Below are positions 6,503 to 13,762 of a DNA stretch of 64,000 nt, in pieces. The DNA is taken from contig NZ_FRFD01000007.1 in NCBI RefSeq assembly GCF_900143645.1, forward strand, positions 186,606 to 250,605, read 5' to 3'. Origin of the DNA: Anaerocolumna xylanovorans DSM 12503. Lineage in GTDB: Bacteria > Bacillota > Clostridia > Lachnospirales > Lachnospiraceae. The notes under the pieces are model-generated. The model made no database searches. It worked only from the letters and a program-made list of their open reading frames with translations, and was not told the DNA's origin. The first letter of the stretch is position 1, and the number at the start of each line of letters is the position of its first letter. The position numbers were made by a program, and so were the translations under genes.

Positions 6503-7747
6503 TCAGGGTCTTACCTGTCCGTTACCGAAGATAATATATTTCGTTGAAGTTAAGGCCAGCAATCCCATAGGCCCTCTGGCATGAAGTTTTTGGGTACTGA
6601 TACCAATTTCCGCACCGAAGCCGAATTCTCCTCCGTCCGTAAAACGGGTAGAAGCATTGACATATACTGCTGCTGCATCAATCTCATTTAAAAACTTCAT
6701 GGAATTCTGATAATGCTTTGTAATGATGGACTCCGAATGCCCGGTATTGTAATGATTGATATGCTCAATGGCTTCCTCGATGGAATCCACTACTTTTAAA
6801 GATATCAGGCGGTCCAGATATTCCTTTCCATAGTCCTCTTCTGTTGCTGCTTCTATTTCCGGGCAGATGGCTCTGGCTCTTTCATCTCCTCTGATTACTA
6901 CCTGGCTGTCTGTAAGCATTTTATATAACAAAGGAATAAATGCATCTTTAATACGGCTGTGTACCACAAGGGATTCACAGGCATTGCACACTCCGAGTCT
7001 CTGGGTCTTGGCATTGTGTATAATACTCAATGCCATGTCAAAGTCTGCCGATTCATCCACATAGATATGGCAATTTCCGGTTCCTGTTTCTATCACAGGG
7101 ATTGTGCTGTTTTCAACCACTGTCTGAATCAGTCCGGCTCCACCTCTTGGGATCAGTAAATTAATGTATTTATTCAGGCGCATTAATTCTTTTGCCGTCT
7201 CTCTGCTGGTATCTTCCACCAATTGTATGGAATCCTCTGTTATTTCACAGGAGGCAAGTGCTTCTCTGATTACCTTTACAATTGCAATATTGGAATGAAT
7301 GGCATCACTGCCGCCCTTTAATATGACGGCATTGCTGGTTTTAAAGCATAGTCCGAAGGCATCGGCAGTTACATTGGGTCTGGATTCGTAGATAATACCG
7401 ATAACTCCCATAGGAACCCTCTTTTGCCCTATAATCAGCCCGTTGGGTCTTTCCTTCATTGACAGCACTTCACCTATGGGATCTTCCAGGGCTGCAATGT
7501 CCAAAAGTCCCTCTGCCATCGCTTCTATCCTTGCCGTATTAAGCTTAAGCCTGTCAATTAATGCCTCTGACATACCGTTTGCTTCGGCATTTTCAACATC
7601 TCTTAAGTTAGCCGACAGAATTTCATCTCCATGGCTTTTTAAGGCTTTGGAAGCGGCCTTTAATCCAATGACTTTTTTCTCCTTGCTAAGCGTGTTTAAA
7701 ACAGCTGCTGCCTTTCCGGCTTTTTGTCCTATTTCCACTAATTCCAT
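6503..7747 (-). CDS. proA: Gamma-glutamyl phosphate reductase
   Basis: This enzyme reduces glutamyl-5-phosphate to glutamate semialdehyde with NADPH, the second step of proline synthesis. The 414-residue protein is full length. The aldehyde-dehydrogenase-type catalytic Cys is Cys254 in LGVCNACES. The motifs ESRPNVTADA, ILKGGSDA and the final FGNGQVR are typical of ProA. ATG follows GGAAAGGGTG. It ends the string proB-ynzC-cyclo-ligase-proA before miaB. Confidence 0.97.
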   Translation of the reverse strand: MELVEIGQKAGKAAAVLNTLSKEKKVIGLKAASKALKSHGDEILSANLRDVENAEANGMSEALIDRLKLNTARIEAMAEGLLDIAALEDPIGEVLSMKERPNGLIIGQKRVPMGVIGIIYESRPNVTADAFGLCFKTSNAVILKGGSDAIHSNIAIVKVIREALASCEITEDSIQLVEDTSRETAKELMRLNKYINLLIPRGGAGLIQTVVENSTIPVIETGTGNCHIYVDESADFDMALSIIHNAKTQRLGVCNACESLVVHSRIKDAFIPLLYKMLTDSQVVIRGDERARAICPEIEAATEEDYGKEYLDRLISLKVVDSIEEAIEHINHYNTGHSESIITKHYQNSMKFLNEIDAAAVYVNASTRFTDGGEFGFGAEIGISTQKLHARGPMGLLALTSTKYIIFGNGQVRP

Positions 7748-7805
7748 GAAATCACCCTTTCCTTTCTGTTGGCAATCTTACATCCAATATATTAGGTGCT
7801 CTCCT

Positions 7806-8372
7806 CTAGGAGGAAAAGCTTTTCGAAAAAGTATCTGTAATTATGAAATCTATCTTTACATCATGGGGTTCTCTTGGTATGCTTTCATACACCTGAAAGT
7901 CATATGCGAAAGCAATCTTTAAAAATTCTGCCTTATGGGCTGCAAAATAAGCATCATAATAGCTCTTTCCATAACCGATACGGTTTCCTTCCATATCAAA
8001 AGCCAACCCCGGCACCAGTATTACATTTACCGTGTCTGTCAAAAGCTCTATTTTATTTTGAATATCCGGCTCCGGTATCCCTAAGCTGCTTATTCCGGTA
8101 TCATTAAAAGACTCAATGTAAAAGAATTCAATATCCTTTCCCATTACCTTGGGCAGTGCTACTTTTTTACCGTCCTTTAAAGCCTGATTGATTAAGGGCA
8201 GGGTATTAACCTCCTGATTAAAGGCGGCATAGAGTATTATCTGGCTGCAATTCCTATATTCCGTTAACGCAGTGAAGTACTTGGTTATAATTTCACTCTT
8301 TGCGGCTATCTGCTCTTTGGTGAGCTTTTCCTTTTTACCCTTTATTTCCTGTCTGACTTCGTTCTTTGTCAT
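7806..8372 (-). CDS. 5-formyltetrahydrofolate cyclo-ligase
   Basis: This enzyme converts 5-formyl-THF to 5,10-methenyl-THF with ATP. The 188-residue protein has the family signature PGLAFDMEGNRIGYGKSYYD, whose Gly/Lys-rich loop binds phosphate, and an N-terminal basic helix (KNEVRQEIKGKK). The ATG directly follows the stop of ynzC, so the two are coupled. The family is also called YqgN/Fau. It sits inside the proline operon. Confidence 0.95.
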   Translation of the reverse strand: MTKNEVRQEIKGKKEKLTKEQIAAKSEIITKYFTALTEYRNCSQIILYAAFNQEVNTLPLINQALKDGKKVALPKVMGKDIEFFYIESFNDTGISSLGIPEPDIQNKIELLTDTVNVILVPGLAFDMEGNRIGYGKSYYDAYFAAHKAEFLKIAFAYDFQVYESIPREPHDVKIDFIITDTFSKSFSS

Positions 8373-8582
8373 CTAGTTCTTTTCCTTTTTAGCAAGCTCT
8401 GTCACAGTTCCATCCGGATTTAGTACGGATATATGGTTAAGGGTACCTCTTAAGTTATTCCTCACCGCCTGTATATATTCACTGCGAAGCTGTGCCTGTT
8501 CTTCTTTTTCCTGTTCTGTCAGCCCGCCTTCCTTTGATTTCTTATATAATTCATTGATTCTTGCTAATTTATTATCTTCCAT
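8373..8582 (-). CDS. ynzC: DUF896 family protein (YnzC-like)
   Basis: The 69-residue protein has the DUF896 pattern: a helical hairpin ARINELYKKSKEGGLTEQEK followed by LRSEYIQAVRNNLRGTL and a short DGTV tail. In Bacillus, YnzC is a small protein linked to the SOS operon; no enzymatic role is known. The stop abuts the start of the cyclo-ligase gene. Confidence 0.92.
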   Translation of the reverse strand: MEDNKLARINELYKKSKEGGLTEQEKEEQAQLRSEYIQAVRNNLRGTLNHISVLNPDGTVTELAKKEKN

Positions 8583-8627
8583 TTATGCTCCTGACTTCCA
8601 TCTTTCCTGCTATAATATTTTTTATCG

Positions 8628-9485
8628 TTAAACCTTGTTTGGATACTGCCTGGTGCTGATATAATCAAGCAATTTAAAATTTTCATTCTTATTTTCCAAA
8701 AAGAAGGTTCCCTTTTTCTCCCCTGCCATAATAGAATTGATGATATCCACTTCTTCTCCGTTTGCAATTACCATGTCAGCTCCGGAAGCAGTTGCTATCT
8801 TTGCGGCACTTATTTTAGTTGCCATACCACCTGTTCCTACAAGAGTAGAAGAATCCTTGGCCATACCCTCAAACTTCTCATCTATATGCTCCACGCTGTC
8901 AATAAATACAGCTTCGGCATTTTGCCTGGGATCATCGGTATAAAGCCCGTCAATATCGGACAGAAGGATCAATAAGTCAGCATTCACCAATGCCGTTACA
9001 ATCGCCGACAAGGTATCATTATCGCCAAACTCAATTTCATCCGTTGTTACGGTATCATTTTCATTTACAATGGGTATTACTCCCATTTCAAACAGCTCAT
9101 GAAAGGTATTCTGGGCATTTTCCCTGCTGATATCATTAATCATAGTATACTTTGTCATTAATATCTGTGCCGGAACCTGATTGTATTCGGCAAATAATTT
9201 TTGGTATACCATCATAAGCCTTGTCTGCCCAACGGCTGCACAAGCCTGTTTTACGGACTTTTCTGTGGGACGGTTACTAATACCAAGGGTCTCTTTCCCG
9301 ACTGCAATCGCACCGGAAGATACCAGAATAACATCCTTCCCCTGATTTCTTAAATCGGTTAATATGCGTACCAGTTTCTCCATCTTTGAAAGATTAATCT
9401 TCCCTGTCTCCTGATGGGTCAATGAGGATGAGCCTATCTTAATAACAATTCGCTTTTTATTCTTTAAATGCTCTCTGCCAGCCAT
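8628..9485 (-). CDS. proB: Glutamate 5-kinase, without PUA domain
   Basis: This enzyme phosphorylates glutamate to glutamyl-5-phosphate, the first step of proline synthesis. The 285-residue protein covers only the amino-acid-kinase domain: VIKIGSSSLT (ATP), VSSGAIAVG, NENDTVTTDEIEFGDND (glutamate site) and VGTGGMATKI. The C-terminal PUA domain of enterobacterial ProB is absent, as in many Firmicutes. ATG follows GAGAGGAAG. It is separated from proA by two small genes in the same direction. Confidence 0.96.
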   Translation of the reverse strand: MAGREHLKNKKRIVIKIGSSSLTHQETGKINLSKMEKLVRILTDLRNQGKDVILVSSGAIAVGKETLGISNRPTEKSVKQACAAVGQTRLMMVYQKLFAEYNQVPAQILMTKYTMINDISRENAQNTFHELFEMGVIPIVNENDTVTTDEIEFGDNDTLSAIVTALVNADLLILLSDIDGLYTDDPRQNAEAVFIDSVEHIDEKFEGMAKDSSTLVGTGGMATKISAAKIATASGADMVIANGEEVDIINSIMAGEKKGTFFLENKNENFKLLDYISTRQYPNKV

Positions 9486-9540
9486 ATTTCTTCCTCTCCT
9501 GCCTTTAAGCCATTCTCCTGTAAAATAATATTATTGTAAC

Positions 9541-11157
9541 CTATTTGAGATTACCTGTAAATATTGGATTCTTAAATTTTGATGCGATGGCTTCAAATAC
9601 CTTGATGCCGTCAACGGCAGCCGAGGTAATGCCCCCTGCATAGCCTGCCCCTTCCCCGCAAGGGTATATTCCCTTGATACTGGACTCAAAGAACTCATTT
9701 CTTTCCATCCTAAGCGGTGAGGAAGTTCTTGTCTCTACTCCCGATAAAATGGCCTCTTCATCAGAAAACCCTGTTATTTTGTGTTCAAATGCTTCTATTC
9801 CGTCTATTAAGGCAGACGATACATAATCCGGCAGACAGTCTCTAAGATTCGAAAGCTGGTATCCTCCCTTTAGGTTAGGCATCATTTTCCCAAATCCCGT
9901 ACTGGTCCTGCTTCTCTTAAAATCTCCGTAAAGCTGCACCGGCACTGATCCTTTTCCGGCTGCGTAAGCTTTGGCCTCCCATATCCGCTGGAATTCAACA
10001 CCTGCCAGAGGGTAATTTTCTATCTCCGATTTTGGAAAGTCCGCTGGTGTAACTGTCACTATTAAAGCACTGTTTGCATTCTTTTCATTTCTGGCATGAT
10101 TACTCATCCCATTGACGGCAATACGGCCTTCTTCAGAAGAAGCATTGACTACGAATCCTCCCGGACACATGCAAAAGGAATAAATCCCTCTGTTATTTGC
10201 TGCGTTGTGAGTCAATTTATAGTCTGCCGGCGGCAGTTTCTCATACCTGCTTCCATATTGGTTTCTGCTGATCAATTCCTGTGGATGTTCCATGCGAAGA
10301 CCTATTGCAAAGGATTTAGGCGTAAGCTTCATACTCTTTTCGTAAAGCATCTTAAAAGTATCTCTGGCACTGTGCCCAAGAGCCAGTACTAACACCTCAC
10401 AGGCAAGAATCTCCTTGTGATTAAGCTCAATACCGGTAACTTCTCCCTGTTCTGTAATGATATCAGTAAGACAGGTATTAAACCTTACTTCACCGCCAAG
10501 AGCTATAATTTCCTCCCGGATTGCCTTTACCACATTCCTTAGCTTATCCGTCCCGATGTGGGGTTTATTTAAGTAACGTATTTCTTCCGGGGCGCCATGC
10601 TCTGCCAGTATCTGAAGTACAAAATGGTTTCTTCCGGACTGGTCCTTTATCAGGGTATTTAACTTCCCATCGGAAAAGGTACCTGCCCCGCCTTCGCCAA
10701 ACTGTACATTGGACTCTAGATTTAACATACCGCCATTCCAGAAGCTTTCTACCGTTTCCACTCTTTTGTCCACTTCTTCCCCCCGTTCCAGAATAACAGG
10801 GCAGTAACCAAAGCGGGCTAACATCAGTCCGCAGAATAATCCGGCAGGACCAAATCCTGCAATAACAGGCCTGGCTGCCAGTCTGGCTTCACCGGAGGAC
10901 TTAAACTGATATGCACTTTTCTTTGCTATGGTGACATTGGGAGATTTCAGCCTTGCAGCTTTTTTTTCTTCCTCTGAAACCTCTGCCTCCACCTGATACA
11001 CATAAAAGATGTCTTCCTTTCTGGCATCTATGGATTTTCTGGTAATTACAAGCTTCTTTATCTCCTGTTCGGGTATCTTAAGGGTCTTTGCTGCCAGCTT
11101 GTACAAATCCTTCTCTGTATGATCAATTTTAAGTTTTAACTGGGATATCTGTAGCAT
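9541..11157 (-). CDS. FAD-dependent dehydrogenase of the COG2509 type
   Basis: The 538-residue flavoprotein has an N-terminal ferredoxin-like region (1-90, DTEK/IDARKED pattern) and then a dinucleotide-binding motif, IAGFGPAGLFCGLMLARFG, near residues 98-116. The NVQFGEGGAGTFSDGKL segment and the C-terminal YPCGEGAGYAGGITSAAVDG are typical of COG2509 proteins, whose substrate is not established. The downstream side is proB; the upstream side is another flavoprotein 26 bp away, so the two are co-transcribed. Confidence 0.85.
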   Translation of the reverse strand: MLQISQLKLKIDHTEKDLYKLAAKTLKIPEQEIKKLVITRKSIDARKEDIFYVYQVEAEVSEEEKKAARLKSPNVTIAKKSAYQFKSSGEARLAARPVIAGFGPAGLFCGLMLARFGYCPVILERGEEVDKRVETVESFWNGGMLNLESNVQFGEGGAGTFSDGKLNTLIKDQSGRNHFVLQILAEHGAPEEIRYLNKPHIGTDKLRNVVKAIREEIIALGGEVRFNTCLTDIITEQGEVTGIELNHKEILACEVLVLALGHSARDTFKMLYEKSMKLTPKSFAIGLRMEHPQELISRNQYGSRYEKLPPADYKLTHNAANNRGIYSFCMCPGGFVVNASSEEGRIAVNGMSNHARNEKNANSALIVTVTPADFPKSEIENYPLAGVEFQRIWEAKAYAAGKGSVPVQLYGDFKRSRTSTGFGKMMPNLKGGYQLSNLRDCLPDYVSSALIDGIEAFEHKITGFSDEEAILSGVETRTSSPLRMERNEFFESSIKGIYPCGEGAGYAGGITSAAVDGIKVFEAIASKFKNPIFTGNLK

Positions 11158-11183
11158 AAGTTACCTCTTTTCTCTCACCTTTT

Positions 11184-12386
11184 CTATAAATGACTGCCGG
11201 CTACGAAACCGCTGGACCATGCCCATTGCAGGTTATAGCCCCCGCAGGTACCGTCCACATCCACAACTTCTCCTGCAAAAAATAATCCTTTTACCAGCTT
11301 TGATTCCATCGTTGCCGGATTTATGAAAAGAGTATCGACCCCTCCGGCGGTAACCTGGGCCTGTTCAAAGGAATTGGGCTCGGATACCGGTATCTTCCAT
11401 TCCTTTAGCCTAAGGGCCAATTGGTTTAGCTGTTCTTCCTTTAGCTGGCTTAGGGTTAAGGATACTAAAATCCCGCTTTCCTTTAAAGCTGTATAGGCAA
11501 GTTTTTTATTCAAAAGCCCTATAAAGGCCTGCTCTATTGATTCCTTTTGGTTTCTTTTAAGCCTGCTTCTAAGAATCTCCTTAATTTCTTCTTTTGAAAG
11601 AGAAGGAAAGAAGTCAAGTATCAATACGGCTTCCCTGCCTTCACTAAGGGCCTTGGCTGCATAGCGGCTTACCTGCATAACCGGAATACCGGATACCCCA
11701 TAATCCGCAAAAAGTATTTCTCCCTTTTCTTTTACAAGCAGCTTCTTTCCGGAATACAGGCTTACTTCCGCCTCGGTACGTACTCCCGATAATGTCTTAA
11801 AGTATTTTTCCCTGGATTTTAGCTGGACAAGCGCCGGGAGTGGCGTAATAATCTTATGCCCCAGAGCCTTGGCAATTGCAAATCCGCTTCCATCGGAACC
11901 AAGGGCAGGATTTGCCATGCCTCCGGAAGCTAAAAGAATCCTGTCTGCCTGATATTCTTTCCTGTCCGTCAGAATCCTAAGCTTCTTATCAACTTGCTGT
12001 ACATGGGTATCGCATTCTATTTTAACATTCAAACGTTCTGCTTCCATCAATAATACCTCCAGTACAGAGGAGGCCTGTCCGGAATTCGGATAAAGATATC
12101 CGTTCTTCTCATGGGGATAGATACCAATTTCCTTAAAAAATTCCACCGTTTTGTCTGTATCAAATGCTTTTAATATCTCTCCCGCAAAAGAAGGATTGTT
12201 ACTTCGGTAGCATTCTTTGGTTTGTACAAGATTGGTATAATTGCATTTACCATTTCCCGTTGCAAGAATCTTCTTTCCGGGTCTGTCCTTATGTTCCAGA
12301 ACCGTGACCTGCTTATTTCTCTTTGCGGCCCATATGGCGGCAAAAAGCCCGGATGCTCCGCCTCCAATAATATATATTCCGCCCAT
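11184..12386 (-). CDS. HI0933-family flavoprotein (NAD(P)/FAD-dependent oxidoreductase)
   Basis: The 400-residue protein begins with the FAD motif IIGGGASGLFAAIWAA and contains GKKILATGNGKCNYTN and the C-terminal GLFFAGEVVDVDGTCGGYNLQWAWSSG, which mark the HI0933/YhiN family. The in-vivo reaction is not established. ATG follows AAGGAGTGACC. A TATAAT (12439-12434) lies about 50 bp upstream with only a poor -35, so this is probably the first gene of the leftward flavoprotein-proline transcript. Confidence 0.88.
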   Translation of the reverse strand: MGGIYIIGGGASGLFAAIWAAKRNKQVTVLEHKDRPGKKILATGNGKCNYTNLVQTKECYRSNNPSFAGEILKAFDTDKTVEFFKEIGIYPHEKNGYLYPNSGQASSVLEVLLMEAERLNVKIECDTHVQQVDKKLRILTDRKEYQADRILLASGGMANPALGSDGSGFAIAKALGHKIITPLPALVQLKSREKYFKTLSGVRTEAEVSLYSGKKLLVKEKGEILFADYGVSGIPVMQVSRYAAKALSEGREAVLILDFFPSLSKEEIKEILRSRLKRNQKESIEQAFIGLLNKKLAYTALKESGILVSLTLSQLKEEQLNQLALRLKEWKIPVSEPNSFEQAQVTAGGVDTLFINPATMESKLVKGLFFAGEVVDVDGTCGGYNLQWAWSSGFVAGSHL

Positions 12387-12480
12387 ATGGTCACTCCTTC
12401 CATTTTACTTTTAAATTACGGCACTTGAGCTATATTATAGCATACTTATAAATATCTGCCCACCATTTATCATATAATCC

Positions 12481-12573
12481 CCATGGATATCGCAGGCTTG
12501 CCAGTAGTTTGCTTGCACTCTACACAATACTGCCCAAACAGAAAGTTTGAAAAATGTTTTATCTTTTTCAAAC
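12481..12573. repeat. Intergenic two-hairpin repeat, copy 1
   Basis: This non-coding unit begins CCATGGATATCGCAGG, then has an imperfect hairpin (GTAGTTTGC 12504-12512 with GCACTCTAC 12515-12523), a linker, and a perfect 10-bp hairpin (GTTTGAAAAA 12545-12554 with TTTTTCAAAC 12564-12573). The same layout recurs at 60650-60733 with partly different but still paired stems. It lies in the 330-bp gap between divergent genes, which otherwise holds only promoters. Confidence 0.7.
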
Positions 12574-12628
12574 CAATACCCGGAGCAAACACATAAAAAG
12601 GGTTGTTCTGCCATAAATTAACATATTC

Positions 12629-12679
12629 TTGACAAACATGCTCTTATGACTTAAGATAACAAGTAGGCAATATTACCTA
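12629..12679 (+). promoter_or_regulatory. Flavodoxin promoter with operator-like palindrome
   Basis: TTGACA (12629-12634), 17 bp, TAAGAT (12652-12657). Just past the expected transcript start, TAGGCAATATTACCTA (12664-12679) is a 16-bp palindrome with one mismatched pair, placed where a repressor would block transcription. Confidence 0.6.
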
Positions 12680-12715
12680 GGCCATATTCACTATATGCTT
12701 AGAAAGGAGCGAAGG

Positions 12716-13195
12716 ATGAACACATTAGTTGTTTTCTATTCACTTGAAGGGAATACAAAAATCATTGCTGATATCCTTACAGAGGAATTGGATTCTGATT
12801 GTATAGAGTTAAAGCCAGACAAGGAAATTCCAAAAGGAGGTCTTACCAAGTTTTTCTGGGGCGGAAAAAGTGTATTATTTCATGAAAAGCCTGACCTTGT
12901 AAATGACCTGCCTGATATGGATGAATATGATACCATATTCATTGGCACTCCCATATGGGCAAGCTCCTATGCTCCCCCCATTGCCTCTTTTTTGGATAAG
13001 GTATCCATTAAGAATAAGAAACTGGCCTTTTTTGCCTGTCATGCGGGCGGCGGTGCAGATAAATGCTTTGATAAATTAAAATCAGCCTTGAGCGAAAATA
13101 CAGTTATTGGAACAATAACCTTTACCGACCCTGCAAAAGAAGAAAAGGACAAAATCAAAGCTTCGGTAAAGCATTGGCTCCATGAAATCACTTGA
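12716..13195 (+). CDS. Flavodoxin family protein
   Basis: The 159-residue protein has the FMN phosphate-binding loop near the N-terminus (VVFYSLEGNTKIIAD), the IFIGTPIWASSYAPP loop and FFACHAGGGADKC, as in flavodoxin-like proteins of the YwqN/COG0716 group. It is probably an FMN electron carrier or quinone reductase. ATG 12716 is chosen because AGGAGCGAAGG precedes it; an upstream in-frame ATG at 12695 has no ribosome site. It is a single-gene transcript ending at a strong terminator. Confidence 0.9.
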   Translation: MNTLVVFYSLEGNTKIIADILTEELDSDCIELKPDKEIPKGGLTKFFWGGKSVLFHEKPDLVNDLPDMDEYDTIFIGTPIWASSYAPPIASFLDKVSIKNKKLAFFACHAGGGADKCFDKLKSALSENTVIGTITFTDPAKEEKDKIKASVKHWLHEIT

Positions 13196-13281
13196 TACTC
13201 TCCTGCATTATAGAAACATAGGCTGTTTTTATAACCGGATGCACGGCGGTAAAAGCAGCCACAAACAAACTTATCATAAGG

Positions 13282-13327
13282 AAAAGGGCTTAAGAAAACA
13301 GTTGGAAACTGTTTCTTAAGCCCCTTT
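13282..13327. terminator. Bidirectional terminator
   Basis: AAAAGGGCTTAAGAAAACAGT and ACTGTTTCTTAAGCCCCTTTT form a stem of about 20 bp around a 4-base loop, with A and T runs on either side. It ends the flavodoxin gene and the convergent cheY-like gene. Confidence 0.92.
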
Positions 13328-13348
13328 TATTTACTGTTATTCAAAGTC

Positions 13349-13711
13349 TTAGAGGAAGCTAAGCTTTTTGACCTGTTCCAGTACATCTCCTTCGCTGAAG
13401 GGCTTTACGATAAAGCCCTTGGCACCGGCACGAATACAGTCCATTATCACAGCTTCCTGACCCATGGCAGATACCATAATAACTTTACAATTCTTATCAA
13501 TCTTCTTAATAACCTGCAGGGCTTCCAATCCATCCATCCCAGGCATGGTGACGTCCATTGTTACAAATTCAGGTTTAACCATGAGATATTTTTCCACAGC
13601 TTCTCTTCCGTTCGAAGCTTCTCCTACTACTTCATAACCGTTCTTCTTTAAGATATCTCCCAGTACTTTTCTCATAAATATGGCATCGTCAGCAATTAAA
13701 ACCTTCTTCAT
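13349..13711 (-). CDS. Stand-alone CheY-like response regulator
   Basis: The 120-residue receiver domain has the acidic pair Asp8-Asp9, phospho-acceptor Asp53 in VTMDVTMPGMDG, Ser81 and Lys103 in VKPF. There is no output domain, so it acts by protein contact, as CheY does at the flagellar motor. ATG 13711 is chosen because GGAGG stands just before it; the frame is open a further nine codons upstream without a start signal. It follows leuS by 51 bp. The operon at 32-42 kb contains a chemoreceptor, but no CheA is in the window. Confidence 0.9.
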   Translation of the reverse strand: MKKVLIADDAIFMRKVLGDILKKNGYEVVGEASNGREAVEKYLMVKPEFVTMDVTMPGMDGLEALQVIKKIDKNCKVIMVSAMGQEAVIMDCIRAGAKGFIVKPFSEGDVLEQVKKLSFL

Positions 13712-13762
13712 ACGGCCTCCTACAATTTCGCCCGGCACAGTAATCTCCCAGCATTTTTTAAT

